This document shows positions 12,119-23,494 of a stretch of DNA of 64,000 bases, in pieces. The DNA comes from Spodoptera frugiperda (taxonomy: Eukaryota > Arthropoda > Insecta > Lepidoptera > Noctuidae), in assembly GCF_023101765.2 (NCBI RefSeq), contig NC_064227.1, positions 3,543,592 through 3,607,591 of the forward strand, written 5' to 3'. The notes beneath the pieces are model-generated. The model saw only the letters and a list, made by a program, of their open reading frames with translations, ran no database searches and was not told where the DNA came from. The position numbers were made by a program, and so were the translations under genes. How positions within the stretch are numbered: position 1 is the first letter of the stretch; each line of letters opens with the position of its first letter.

Positions 12119-13186
12119 CCCAAAAAAGAAGAAAAGAATTGCTACGAATATTACATACTTCTTACGTTTCATCAATAGTCATCAGTATTTTCATCTTCTT
12201 TAATATCGCCAAAATACAATATATTATTTTTTATTTCCTCGAAGTAGTAATCTAAAGTCAGAGGTGAATCAAAAGTTAACACTAGGTTAAATATCAATTT
12301 TTTGTGCGATTTAGATTGTATGGGTTTCATAACCGATTTATCGAAATATTTGTTGTGGCAGCAAAAAGCATGTTTCTACACACACAAGACTTTTAGTCAT
12401 GGCAGATTATCCCATCTCTTCTTAGAGATATTATCTAGACCTGGTCTCTGGTCTGATTCTGATAATAGGTCTTTTCGTTGGCACTAGCTCTTAATCAGAT
12501 ACGGATAAATGTCAAGTATAATTATTTAACTGAAAAAGTAGCTTGAATTGTATTTATGTATTCAAAATAAATTCAATCACAGTAGCCTCTTAATAGTTTC
12601 CCAAATTACATCTAGTTATCTACTCATTAACACAGAGGTTTACTCACGTATAGACAAAAGCTCTAATAGTTTCGAGTAACAGAGGGATTCTTCAACATGA
12701 GCAGAGTACGCGGACGCGGCGATCAGTACGCTGCTCAACAGTCGCTGCGTACTGCGAGTATATTAGAGCTTTTATATGTATATGTATTTAGTTAATTTAG
12801 TATGTCTCACGATTTTATCATAAAAGAGTTATCAACATTGAATAAAATATGCGATAGTAAATTATGTTGCAGATAAAACGCTAAAAATTGCGTCGCTCCG
12901 TAAAACAGACACAACAGCGGCGGTGATCAATAAATTAATTAAATTATCTTGTAACCTAGCATATTTTTACCACAGATAATGTTCTATTTTTAACTGACGA
13001 CTGGTCAGTAATTAAATTCTTTATCAGTACAATTGTAGGACGGCTGTGGGAACGCCCCAATTATGTACTCGGTTCTGTCTCTTTGAAGTCTTCCTTTCCA
13101 TATAAACACATTTTATTTGTACAGCCTGTAGATACAAATATAGAGGACTGTTCTTCTTTTTGATGTTTTTCTGATTTGGGAATCGT
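12119..13186. other. gene-free stretch
   Basis: Nothing recognised except an imperfect inverted repeat AAAAGCTCTAATA/TATTAGAGCTTTT at 12656-12777 enclosing a CpG-richer core. Confidence 0.45.
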
Positions 13187-13376
13187 TTTTTTTTTTTTAT
13201 GAAACACGTCGGTAATCAAGCAGACGTATTACCTGATGGTAAGCAATCGCCGCCGCCCATGGACACTTGAAACACCAGAAGCGTTACAAGTGCGTTGCCG
13301 GCTTTTTGGGAGTTAGGAATTTAAGGGTGGTTGTTCGGGAATCGGGAATGGGGAAGATTAGGAAGGGGGAATATTT
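13187..13376 (+). repeat. repeat family D copy
   Basis: Poly-T stretch then ATTACCTGATGGTAAGCAA, CGCCGCCGCCCATGGACAC and TTGCCGGCTTTTTGGGAG. Confidence 0.6.
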
Positions 13377-13456
13377 ATTATGCCTTGCTAGGATCTCTTA
13401 GACTAGTTAAGACCACCCACTAGTGGATCAGTATCGTAGACATTCATTATCATTAC

Positions 13457-13608
13457 CCGGAGCTGCGGACTACCTAGCGGGTTTAACAGGGCTCCGGCTC
13501 GAAGAGAAGGAACGGAGTAGTTTTTAGTCAGTAAGAGTCTGACACTCCCTCTAACCTCGCCCAAGGCGAGAGAAGTCATTGGATGATATTCCCCCTCAAA
13601 AAAAAAAA
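13457..13608 (+). mobile_element. SINE family A copy with target-site duplication
   Basis: Body from CCGGAGCTGCGGAC to an A9-10 tail. Flanked on both sides by TCATTATCATTA-type sequence (13445-13456 and 13609-13621), a visible target-site duplication that marks a recent retrotransposition. Confidence 0.75.
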
Positions 13609-13654
13609 TCATTATCATTATCAACCACGTAACTAGGAAAACCGTAGGTAAAGG

Positions 13655-13967
13655 TTTTTATGGTATAGGTAAACCGGTAAACGAGCGGACGGATTACCTG
13701 ATGGTAAACGATCGCTGCCGCTCATGGGCACCCGAAACACCAGAGGTGTTACAAGTGTGTTGCCGGCCTTTTAGGGGTTAAGAATTTAAGGTTTGTTGTA
13801 GAATCGGGGATGGGGAAGATTAGGGAGGGGGCTAATTAGGCCCCCGGTAACCTCCCTCACACAACGAAACATAACACTGTGGTTGTTTTACGTTGGTTTT
13901 CTGTGAGGCTGTGGTATCACTTCAGTCGAGCCGGCCCATTCGTGCCGAAGCATGGCTCTCCCACACT
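13655..13967 (+). repeat. repeat family D, long copy
   Basis: Same order as 10303-10610, including GTTTTCTGTGAGGCTGTGG and CATGGCTCTCCCACAC at the 3' end. Confidence 0.6.
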
Positions 13968-14261
13968 AAGAATATTTATTATCATACACCGTAATACCGT
14001 AAGATCCCTGCATGTACTTTCGTTAATCATGTTAAATTACTCTATCTTATCGGAAAAACAAAGAGTGCACATGTACTGAATGTACCGAGTATTGGTGCGA
14101 ATCGTATATACTATATCTCCTGTTTGTTGATGTGGCCAGACCTTATTCTCAATAAAGCTACCACATAATATTTCTATCTATCTCCTTACCTTCATCCCAT
14201 GGGTATTGAAGAAGTTTAGGCTGGATAGTTTTATACCAGATGAAGATAATTTTTATACCAA

Positions 14262-14385
14262 GTCGTGTGTCGCGGAATGCTGCTTATGAATATGAGCATC
14301 TAGCATGGCTTGAAACTAGTCGAGTTCCTCGTCAAACAGTTACGTGAGTAAGCCGATAACATAAGAATTAATTTAGTATATCGAA
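14262..14385 (+). mobile_element. left half of MITE family K
   Basis: GTCGTGTGTCGCGGAATGCT to GTAAGCCGATAACATAAG, matching the left arm of 59478-59769. Confidence 0.65.
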
Positions 14386-14401
14386 AGGTTAAAGGAAAAT
14401 T

Positions 14402-14464
14402 AGTCATGTAGGTACCCTATAGCACTATTGCTATAGGGTACCTACATGACTAATTTTTATTTTA
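14402..14464. repeat. perfect hairpin with 29-bp arms
   Basis: The arm starting AAAATTAGTCATGTAGGTAC and ending CCTATAGCA is repeated exactly in reverse complement after the loop CTAT. It is the terminal motif of MITE family I doubled back on itself. Confidence 0.85.
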
Positions 14465-14700
14465 ACGTCTTTTCTTACGGGAACAAGTACTATCTGGTCA
14501 CTTCTAGGTACATTTTATACGTAGAATTAATAACATATTAGCTTCCACCCTTAAACTTTGATTTGTTTTGTCAAAGTAAAACGACAAAATAAAAAATAAA
14601 TACATGTCTAATATAATTTTTTCATTACCTTACTGATGGACTAAATACCAGTAGATTTTTAATTTTCATACCCCGTCATCATCTCTATTACCAGATAAAG
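14438..14700 (-). mobile_element. MITE family I copy
   Basis: Starts TTTTTATTTTAACGTC and ends AATTTTCATACCCCGTCATC. Three plus-strand relatives at 15305-15640, 34396-34680 and 43155-43385 share GGGATGATG...GTATGAAAATT at one end and AAAAATTAGTCATCTAC at the other. Confidence 0.6.
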
Positions 14701-15304
14701 AGGTTGGAAATGATTAAAAACATCGTCATGACCATTTTTAGTCACCTACAAAGTATCAAAATTATATTTTTTACTCGTGACGATATAAAATACTGCTGAC
14801 TAAGAACTAACTACGTATTCATCTATAATTAATTGCCCACGTGGATTCACCTGACGCGTTTGTAAATACTTGTAAATTAACCAAAGCGTTACTGCTGAAC
14901 TAAATTCGAGAATGCTTTCACAAATAAATCAAGATCTGTTTATAAAATACATCTTCGCAACGGATTTTGATTAATTTGCACGTAGGATACGTATTTCTGT
15001 GGTTTCTAAGCGGTTTTAAAGTAAAATAGATTGGTTTCTTTTTGGGAGGTTGGGGGTTGGGTGGTTGAGTGTTAGGGTTTTTGTTCGGTTCTGGTCCTAG
15101 ATTGGGGAACGGGTTTTTTTAATCCGATTTTTCGACTGATTTTCGGTAATCGACGTCATATATTGAAATTAGGGTATAGTGATCGATCATTAGTTATATT
15201 AGCACTCTTGTTGCCTTGATTTCTAATGTGTAATTTTCTCATATGCAATTTAAAAGCTTACCAAAATTGTAGATGAAAAAGACCTCTTTTTTATCTGTTA
15301 TGCA

Positions 15305-15640
15305 GTAATAGGGATGATGCCGGGGTATGAAAATTAAAAATCTATTTAGTCCGTCAGTTAGGTAATGAAAAAATATTAGACACGTATTTTTTTTATTTTG
15401 TCATAATAATATAAGATAACAATACTTTGATAAAACGAATCAAATTTTAGGAGTGGAAGCAAATACGTCATTTGCACATATAAAATGTACCTATTAGTGA
15501 CATAACACGATATATCAAACCAATATATCATTGAAAGTATTTGTTTCCGTAAGAAAACAAAAAGTAGGTACGTGTGTAATGTTTAAAAATAATCTACAAG
15601 ACGGTCATTAAAATAAAAATTAGTCATCTACCCTATTGCA
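15305..15640 (+). mobile_element. MITE family I copy
   Basis: ATAGGGATGATGCCGGGGTA to AATTAGTCATCTACCCTATT with AAAGTATTTGTTTCCGTAAG inside. Terminal TAGGG/CCCTA are weakly inverted. Confidence 0.6.
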
Positions 15641-15703
15641 TAAGAGGTAAACACACCTCTATATAGTCACATCGATAGCAACCTTTACCTACAGGTAACC
15701 CCA

Positions 15704-15960
15704 TGATTTTTTTTTATGGAATACGTGGCAAACGAGCAAATCGAGTCACCTGATGGTAAGTGATCAGCGCCGTCCATGGACGCCCGCAACACCAGAGGAG
15801 TCACAGGTGCGTTGCCGACCTTTTAAAAAGGAGCATGCCCTTTTCTTGAAGGTTTGAAGGTCGTATTGGTTCGGAAATACCGCCGATGACAGCTCATTCC
15901 ACAGTTTTGATAACAAGAGACCCAAAGGAAAACTAGGTCCTCAAAACCTAAGACTGCGGT
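15704..15960 (+). repeat. repeat family D copy with a different 3' part
   Basis: TCACCTGATGGTAAGTGATC, CCATGGACGCCCGCAACACC, then a distinct 3' segment GGTTCGGAAATACCGCCG, which marks a second subfamily. Confidence 0.55.
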
Positions 15961-17181
15961 ATCCTAAAATCTAGAGTATTCTAGGCATTCTTAAATTAGC
16001 ATGATCTAAAAAATCGCATCTGTTTTGCGTCAACAAACTGAAAATCTTTAATTGTAAACAGCCGTTGACGGATTTATATACAGGCTGTCAAAATTGTAGA
16101 TAATTCTTAGTAGGAGTGTTTTAGTAAATTTTAGTGGGAATGTTAAAACATGTTGGGTGTTCGCTTTAAAGTGGGAGGGATGGCCTTCTTGCCTGGATGA
16201 ACGAACTCTTTATTTTTAGCTGTTCCTTTAGTACCTGTTCAGTTTGCGAACTTTTATCTTAGTACATAGTAAGGTGGCGTGGATTACACGGTAATGTACA
16301 TACTGTATTTTTTTTTCATTTTACTTTCGTTTGGTTTTTTTTTGGTTTTAGTTTTTGGGTGGATTTTTTAGTCTTGTCTTGGTCTTTTGAAGTTTGTCTT
16401 TGGTTGTGATTGGTTATCTAGGGTTGATTAGGATCTAGATTCGAAAAGTGCGTCGTTATCTGTGTGCTTTGTTCTTCATTTATTGCGTTTATAAGATTTA
16501 TTTTTGTTTCTTTTTAATTTACGGTGACTGTTTTCCTAAAAGCACTTTATTTTGAAAAAAAAACCTTCATCAATGTTTTCAAGATTATTTTCTGTAATTT
16601 TAATTAAAAACAAATTAATTTTTAATTTATACTACCAAATATTATTTACGAACCAAAAGTCATGTTAAAATTTAATCTTAATTAAAATTACTTAAATAAG
16701 TTTGATCATTATTAAAAAATAATTTTAAATACTTATTTCATCGAAATAAAATCATTCAATTATTTTAAACTTAAAATCTATTATTACCTACCAATTTAAC
16801 TTATTTGGAAAACACACATCACTAGTTATAATAATGTTATTAAACAAATCGAAAGTAACACTATGACTAGTTTTGCGAAATATTTTTATCGGAATGAACC
16901 TTGATACTGGCGAAAGATATCTACCATACCAAGTTCACGCGTAGGTCAGTTCGTGAAGAACAGGTGCTAATCGTTTATATATATAATAGTCCATATGTTT
17001 TTAAACGCCTTCTTTTACTCCATTTATTAATATAGTTGGTTTCCTATTTTCCTAAACTATCTTCCCATTTATTATTTAATAATGTTGTGAAATTGGTGAA
17101 CTAAACACTTATACTACAGCTTCTGTAAATTATTTTATATTTTAAATAACGGTCTATTATTATTCTACTAAGAATGATCAC
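15961..17181. other. gene-free stretch
   Basis: T-rich then A/T-rich unique sequence, no exon signal or recognised repeat. Confidence 0.5.
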
Positions 17182-17330
17182 TGAAAATTTCTCAGTAGTA
17201 GCACGGAGTCTGGAATTGTGTCCTATATGAGATTTACAACAAAAATGGTGAAAAGTGGGTGTACATTATATGGTAGTGTACGTTAGTTGGCATTACGTGC
17301 CGTAACCCTTCAGGCATAAAAGGCGTGGCA
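17182..17330 (+). mobile_element. SINE family C, 5'-truncated copy
   Basis: Plus-strand body from AGTAGTAGCACGGAGTCTGG to ATAAAAGGCGTGGC; tRNA head missing. Confidence 0.6.
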
Positions 17331-17526
17331 TTGATTAATATAATTTAAAATAGGTATTTTATAATTCTTGTCAGTTGTTCTCCTCCTAACTGAAGGCTGT
17401 GTCTAGTTTGGTGCACACGTCACTTGTTGTACGACCCTCCTCCTAGCGCTCTGTCCTCTGCGGTTTTTATAGCTCGGTGAGGTTTACAGCATCTAGCCAA
17501 CGGGTTGGTGAACATGATTTTATAAT

Positions 17527-17640
17527 TATTCCTATTAATAATTATTATGCTATTGGCTATCTCACGTAATTGTTTGACGAGGAACTCGACTAGTTTCAAG
17601 CTAAGCTTCATTCATAAGCAGCTTTGCGTGAAACACGACG
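17527..17640 (-). mobile_element. right half of MITE family K
   Basis: TATGCTATTGGCTATCTCAC, GAGGAACTCGACTAGTTTCA and AAACACGACG correspond to a diverged right arm, inverted relative to 14262-14385. Confidence 0.6.
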
Positions 17641-17908
17641 CAGCGATTGTTACGCTGCTACTAAATATTCTTATTTTAAAATAATAGTCATAAATACTTA
17701 ATAACTAATCGTAGTACCGTAGAAAAATACAAAAAAAAACCAACGTGGATACGTTTTGTTGTAAACTGTTTTGGACGCGACGTGTCGGATAGCGATGACC
17801 GACGCTAGCGTGAATTAGCCTTTAATGGATTTTAATCAGAAGTTAAAGGCTTAAATAAAACATGGATACAGAGATGAAAGTTTTTAATGATTTTTTCTTT
17901 CTTTTCAG

Positions 17909-17986
17909 ATCGTGGTGCTTCGCACTGAAGATATGAAGAAACTACACTTTAAACCGGAACCATCTCAATCATCTAATGATCTCTGA
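17909..17986 (+). other. possible alternative terminal exon or damaged prodomain exon upstream of myoglianin
   Basis: A strong pyrimidine tract ending CAG (17890-17908) precedes 25 open codons beginning IVVLRTEDMKKLHFKPE and then TGA at 17984-17986. The start weakly resembles the strand that precedes the conserved prodomain block of GDF8/11 proteins. No GT dinucleotide lies between 17917 and about 18033, so no ordinary donor can rescue the exon before the stop. It may be a truncated-isoform exon, a sequence error or chance. Confidence 0.2.
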
Positions 17987-18094
17987 CATCAATTAAAACA
18001 ACTACTAAGACAAAAATAAAACAAAACCTAACGAGTTAACAACGCTACGCCTCAATAAGTAGTTTAAAGAAGAATTTTAAATACGATTAATTTT

Positions 18095-18200
18095 AAGTTT
18101 CATTATGATTAAATTTTATATTTAATCACTTATAATTAAATTTTTATACAATAATGATTAAATTTAATTATGATTAAATTAATTAATGATTAAGTAAGTT
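18095..18200. repeat. degenerate ATGATTAAATTT repeats
   Basis: At least five near copies of ATGATTAAATTT in about 100 bases, a low-complexity tract in the intron before the prodomain exon. Confidence 0.6.
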
Positions 18201-18675
18201 AGTTGTAATATTTTTATTTTATTAACATTTACAATAATTTGAATGGTGAAGTATGGTTTTGGTGATTCCGTGGGTATAGCGGCTAAAGTGGCGGCTTTAG
18301 TTTGTTATATTTCATGGAAAAGCCATGTGTGAGGATGTATGAAACAGGTTGCAAATGTTAATAAAATTAAGGAAATATTATAGCTAACTTATAGCGTAAA
18401 ATAAAGGAAATAAGCAGGTTTACTACAATCGTTATACATATTAAGTTTAAAAGATAGGGCAACAGAAATATTCGTTCAATTAAATAGACGTCATCGTAGG
18501 TAGGGAAAATAGAATTAAGATTTTTCTCTTAATATTAAGTAATTAATCAGTAGGCAGGTATTTCTATCTAAACTATGGGCTCGAACACTACATTTTGTTT
18601 AACAAAAATTATATATTTTTTTTACAAGATCATCAAATCAAAACTCCTAATAATAAATCTTCTTCTGACCAACAG

Positions 18676-19091
18676 ACACACGACGGCACAATCACTTTAA
18701 AGGGCTAAAAGTGATCAACTTCAGATTCACCAACAAGGTCTTACAAAATGAGCTGGACGAGGCGGTTCTCAACCTTCACATCCAGGAGTTGGAGTCGAGG
18801 AACACCACGATCGATCCTGATGAGCCGTTCACCATCAACTTGCAAGTCAGCAGGGTGACGAGGAATAACCAGGGCAGCAAAGCTTCGGTTCCTTATACCG
18901 ATAATTCTGTGAAGATGGTTAGAAGCGAGCTGAGGGCTGGTAAATGGTTGAAGGTTAATATAACCACGATGGTTGCGGAGTTTTGTCGACTGCCGCGGGA
19001 GAATTTAGCAATAGTAGTGAGAGTACAAGACTCAAGGAATAGAATGAGTTTGGTTGTGCCACATCCAAGCTCTGAATCAAATAATGCTTTG
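18676..19091 (+). CDS. myo: myoglianin prodomain exon
   Basis: The acceptor is a pyrimidine-rich run ending CAG at 18673-18675, and the donor after 19091 is GTAAGT. The exon is open throughout (2 nt plus 138 codons) and ends on a codon boundary. It encodes the TGF-beta propeptide segment with the hallmark pattern [15 protein letters not shown], followed by a beta-strand-rich stretch and the motif [12 protein letters not shown], equivalent to the conserved W-x-x-hydrophobic turn of GDF8/11 prodomains. A plain GTG at 18711 could be mistaken for a start, but the conserved frame continues upstream to the acceptor. Confidence 0.9.
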
Positions 19092-20503
19092 GTAAGTATT
19101 CTCTATGTTTTCTATTAATCTTTACCATTTCCTCTCCTTTTTAAAACTTCTATATCTCTCTAGAGTTCCTTTTCATTGTGTTTTCTTAAACCTTAACATT
19201 GACTGCACGGTTGACGCGGTGGCTGGGTAACCGGCTGCCCGCACGGAGTAACTCTTAGTATGATCTACAAACTGTAGTTTCGGGTCTGGGTGTCATATGT
19301 ATGTGAACTTGTATGTTTGTAAGCACCCACGACACCGAAGAAAATCCTAAAGTAGGGCAACGTTTAAATAAGGAAAAAATACAAAATGTCATATTTATCT
19401 TTGATTATTACTTTAGGCTTTACTTCATTTGAATGATGAAGTATTTCAACTACATTATTACATATTCTCAGTAGTTATTTCCTATCAGAAATAATAATAT
19501 TTCTGTTGGCCTTATTCATATTTCAATATTTTACAGCGTGTCATATTGACCTAATTAACTGAGACTAATTACAGTAATCTATTCCTCCATTACTTTTAAA
19601 ATATTATCAGATTTAAAATTAACTACTGCAGTGGCATCAAAGTTATCTGTGTCCATATTCAGTCTCTTTACTGTGTCGTTACCGATATATTAAAAAAAAT
19701 TATGTATATCTTTATCAAAAAGATAATGGTGATCGAATTTTTTACTTATTAAACAGTTATCAGTTTTATTCTGTTCATTTTTAAATGATGCAATTTCACG
19801 GATGTGAGACGAGTCTTTGTGATTATAATTGGTATGATGAGACCTGCTCTTTGGGTTGCTTATTACTTTGATTAATTTAAGAGATAATTTCAATAAGTTT
19901 TATTGGTTAATAAGTCTTTATTGGTGGAGGTGAGAGGGCAAAGCTTAAAAAGACACGACAAGACTTTCACCAGAAACATTTTTAATTTTAATAAGAATTC
20001 GAATATTAAAAATCCTCACACTTTGACTGCGAGTCCCAATAAACGAGTTCAGCTAGCAGCTGTTTTGCAAGTGACTCAGTTTATTAAACACGATTCTAAA
20101 ACTCTTCCTTTAATTTCAGATGCCATACATAGAAGTAAGTCTAAAGGACAATTCACACAAACGCACGCGCCGTACCATTGGCATGGACTGCACCGAAAAC
20201 TCTAAAGAAGCGCGCTGCTGTCGATACCCCTTGGTGGTGAACTTCGAAGAATTTGGCTGGGACTGGATCATCGCGCCCAAAGTCTATGACGCCAACTATT
20301 GCAGTGGGGAGTGTCCTTACAGCTTCCTACAAAAGTATCCACACACTCATTTAGTCCATCTTGCAGCTCCGCAGGGCAGTGGGGGGCCTTGCTGCGCCCC
20401 CCGAAGGATGAGCAGCATCACAATGCTCTACTTCGACCACGATTATAACATTATATACGGGACTATCCCCGGCATGGTTGTCGAAAGCTGTGGATGTTCA
20501 TAG
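18676..20503 (+). CDS. myo: myoglianin / GDF8-GDF11-like TGF-beta ligand, 3' coding part (two exons)
   Basis: Secreted TGF-beta superfamily ligand of the myostatin/GDF11 branch. In insects myoglianin acts through activin-type receptors in muscle, neuronal remodelling and moulting control (family knowledge). Two exons join in phase 0: 18676-19091 (prodomain) and 20120-20503 (end of prodomain, cleavage site, ligand). The 109-residue ligand follows a furin site RTRR. It has nine cysteines in the activin/myostatin spacing, the block [10 protein letters not shown], the block QKYPHTHLV and the ending CGCS, all typical of GDF8/11. The N-terminal prodomain and signal peptide are not securely found; the reading enters 18676 through an acceptor needing one base from an upstream exon. 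The gene runs tail to tail with latrophilin. The identification as a GDF8/11-class ligand is firm; the symbol is by orthology inference. Confidence 0.95.
19204..19366 (+). mobile_element. tRNA-derived SINE family B copy in the myoglianin intron
   Basis: GGTTGACGCGGTGGCTGGG head with a deletion across box B, then the family body to AGGGCAACG. Lies inside intron 19092-20119. Confidence 0.65.
20120..20503 (+). CDS. myo: myoglianin ligand exon (furin site plus mature domain)
   Basis: The acceptor is TTTAATTTCAG at 20109-20119, the phase is 0, and the stop TAG is at 20501-20503. The first 18 residues finish the prodomain ([18 protein letters not shown]); the furin/proprotein-convertase site RTRR is encoded at 20162-20173. 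The mature domain of 109 residues holds nine cysteines: one near the N-terminus, a CC pair, C-x3-C, a second CC pair and C-x-C at the end. This is the arrangement of activins and myostatins rather than BMPs, so a disulfide-linked dimer is expected. The first M is internal and not a start codon. Confidence 0.95.
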   Translation: MPYIEVSLKDNSHKRTRRTIGMDCTENSKEARCCRYPLVVNFEEFGWDWIIAPKVYDANYCSGECPYSFLQKYPHTHLVHLAAPQGSGGPCCAPRRMSSITMLYFDHDYNIIYGTIPGMVVESCGCS

Positions 20504-21275
20504 CAATGCCTTAGAATAGTTCGGACTCCAAGTTTTTGCTAAAAGAGTAAACGAGATGTCTCTCTCTAAAAAACCGCTTTTTAAGTTTTAATTACAATTA
20601 TCTAATTCTGTTATCGTAATGCTAAATTGAAATGATTTCATTCATATAAATGTTTCATTCATGAATTTGCGTCAATGTCGAAAATCAACACTAAAATGCC
20701 GTATGATTTTTTTTATAAGTTGATTTTTTTTTTAGTTTTTTCTTTTGGATATGTAATTTTTCTGTGCAATTTAATGCTTGGAGTCTTATGTGTGGAGTTT
20801 ATAGCTATGTGATATTCGGTTGAAGACTGCAAACCTTATAGTGTTGTGTGCCGTGAGTGTGAAAAAAATGTACATTTTTTTATTTTACGTTTGTACCTAC
20901 CTACCTAGTTTAAATTACTCAACTTGTAAGGTCTGGTTTGTGCGAGGCTAGTTATTATCGCTAGAGTTTATTTTAAGCACCTACGTTTATATCTTTTTTA
21001 GATTGGAGTACTAAATTAAACTTCAGATATTTTTAATTTTTGCTTCACCACATTGCTTTATTTCCATTTTAATGATAATGTTCTATTAAATCTAAGATAG
21101 TGGTTTTCTATATCGAACTAGCCTCGTTGGAACCAACGCCTCATTTTATTTTAACGTCACTTGTAAGTAGGTATCACTCATTTCGAACAAAAATATGAAT
21201 CATCAAAAAACAGTGGCATTTTGGACCCGTCAAAAAAATTGACAGTGTTAGAAAATAAAATTATTATCTATTAAC
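20504..21275 (+). other. probable myoglianin 3' UTR
   Basis: AT-rich sequence after the ligand stop codon with no coding signal. The first AATAAA on the plus strand that I see is at 21254-21259; others at about 21969 and 22055 would give longer transcripts. The true end cannot be fixed from sequence alone. Confidence 0.4.
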
Positions 21276-23490
21276 GTAGCTATCAACATGACTTGTAGCT
21301 ATAATATAATAATATAATTGACTTCTAAAACTGGCGATAATCAGTTTTTAATTAATTATTTAAAAATCAATAATCATACTATTTTCTCGGTCTGCGTGAC
21401 CCGTTGACTTTTTTATTGTTCACAGATAATAGAGCATAAAGTTCAGGCGATAATGAATTTATCGTTTTATTTTTTATTTGTAGCATGAGTTATCAAAGTA
21501 ATGCTTTAACTTGCGTCTTAATATGGCATTTATTTTTTCTATCCTAAGACTCGTTTCGGACTTGATAATGTACCATAATCGCATTTTATTTTAGCATTCC
21601 ACGGGCATCTGGTTAAGACTGTTGCTGCAAATCAATTTTATTTATGAAACGTCATTGCGTACCTATTTTTTGTGTTCATGGATTATGATGAAATAGAAAA
21701 AGTGTGTCAATGTGTGACCCAATTAGATGACTGGATTTTTTTTATGATTTAATTTTTTTTGTATTTTTTTTTCTTTAATTGGTTGTCCGTGGTTTGCATT
21801 TCTCGTCTTTTCCTCTCACGTACGTCTCATGTAGCATAGTCGTAATTCATTTTACCATCAAAATTTAATTATAAGTAGGTAGCTCTATGTAATTCGATGT
21901 ATATTATAAGTACTTTTGGAATTTCTCTTTTGATATTGTTTGGATCTCGTTCAAAATTATATTTTTATAATAAAAAATACATAGTTTCTTTTTAAGGCGG
22001 TGCGGGTGGTGCTTAAAATGATCGTTGCTTTATTTATATAAAAAGAAAAACGAAATAAATATAAATAATATTCCAGTACCTACCCTCGTAAATATAACGT
22101 ATTATTTTGGCGTGATCAAATTTTTTAGATATGTTTTTTTGTCGTATATAAGTTTTTTTTTAGAAAAATTTTAAACGGGCGTAGAATTTTCAAAAATTAG
22201 ATCTCATGTTAAGGCAACCGTTCTATAGAGTGCCTTTTTAAAGATCTCCCAAAACTTTTGGATAAAGAAATAAAGGAAGGATAAAAAAAGTAAAAAAATG
22301 TTTTTGATAAACATTGTAGGGTTAAGAATAATGTGTTAGAATCTACTCGACGTAACTTGTTTATTGTCAAAACACTAACATTTTCATGTTGATAAGTTTT
22401 TTTTATAAAATAAATTTTCAATTCTTTACGATTCGTATTATTTTGTGGGTGTAAACTCTTTAAGAAATATATGTCTATGAAAACTTAATTTGTTTGATTT
22501 GTTTCATTTCCTATATTTACCCAATCTCAGCCGTATGGTCCCGGAGCTGCGGACTGAACGAACGGGGTAGTAAAAGTCTGATACTCCTTCTCTCCTCGCC
22601 CAAGGTGGGAGAAGTCATTGGATGATCGTCCTTACTTAAAAAAATCTTAGCCTTAATATGGTGGCACCACGTCGGACACTGGTGACCGACGCTTAGCGGA
22701 GGATTTGCCTTGAATAGTTTTCTTTTGGCAGTTAATGCTTTAACTAAATATTATGTTGCTACTGGGCCTGTGTATACCTTATGAGGAGACCTCTTAAGAC
22801 TAAACCACATATTTGTTATCATCTTGGCTGATAATATACGAAAAATGAGAGAAATAAGCCCAGTAGTTAAACCAAAAAGTGCATTATTCTCTTTGAGCTA
22901 ATTTGAACAGTATTTACAAATACGGCATTATAACAGCCACACCGCATGTCCGTAATATTCCTAGACAACCTACAATATTACAGCTCTTCCTTGACGGAAC
23001 ACAGAAATGGGCTTTTCACACAGAATTTAATATACTTGATTAATTTAATTATTTACTTTGCTTCAATTTTTTTTAAATTTTCGATTTTTGTTGAAATATT
23101 TACTTGTATTATGCTTCTGTGAACGAGCATTACTTGTAGTTTCATGTCTCTATACTGTATTATACATTTTCTCCACACTGTATATGGGAATACGAACGTA
23201 ATTTCTAGCTAGGATGTCTAGGATTCTAGATAATTCAAGATTATTAATTTAGTCAAAGATCCTTAACAATAAGTAGTAAAAAATATTGAGTATCTGTATT
23301 GTGTTTGAGATTTAAATCAGGGGATCCAACCCAAGCCAAGATTACTCTCTCATATTATGTTCCTACACGTGCGGATACCTAGATGGGTGCTAATTTTTTT
23401 AAGTTTTATGTATACTTCAAGATTTTTAATTCGTTTGGTATTGTTGAAAGAGGAAATAGAAATAAAATGACAAAAGTTTCATATGCGACG
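21276..23490. other. short intergenic gap between the two convergent 3' ends
   Basis: AT-rich unique sequence apart from a truncated SINE at 22541-22646 and a copy of the 'GACCGACGCTTAGCGGAGG' repeat at 22660-22745. No open reading frame here has coding character. It separates myoglianin (plus) from latrophilin (minus). Confidence 0.5.
22541..22646 (+). mobile_element. SINE family A, internally deleted copy
   Basis: CCGGAGCTGCGGACTGAACG joins directly to GGGGTAGTAAAAGTCTGATA; the middle of the element is missing. Ends with a short A tail. Confidence 0.6.
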
Positions 23491-23494
23491 TCCT

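Noticed and set aside
11223..12175. Several minus-strand frames of 60-121 codons
   Set aside because: They cross SINE families A and B and change with each copy; not genes.
12698..12790. Short frame MSRVRGRGDQYAAQQ in a CpG-richer core
   Set aside because: Only about 31 codons within an inverted repeat, no splice signals that connect it to another exon.
18711..19118. Gene starting at GTG 18711
   Set aside because: The reading frame continues upstream to a clear acceptor and stops being coding after the donor at 19091; it is an internal exon.
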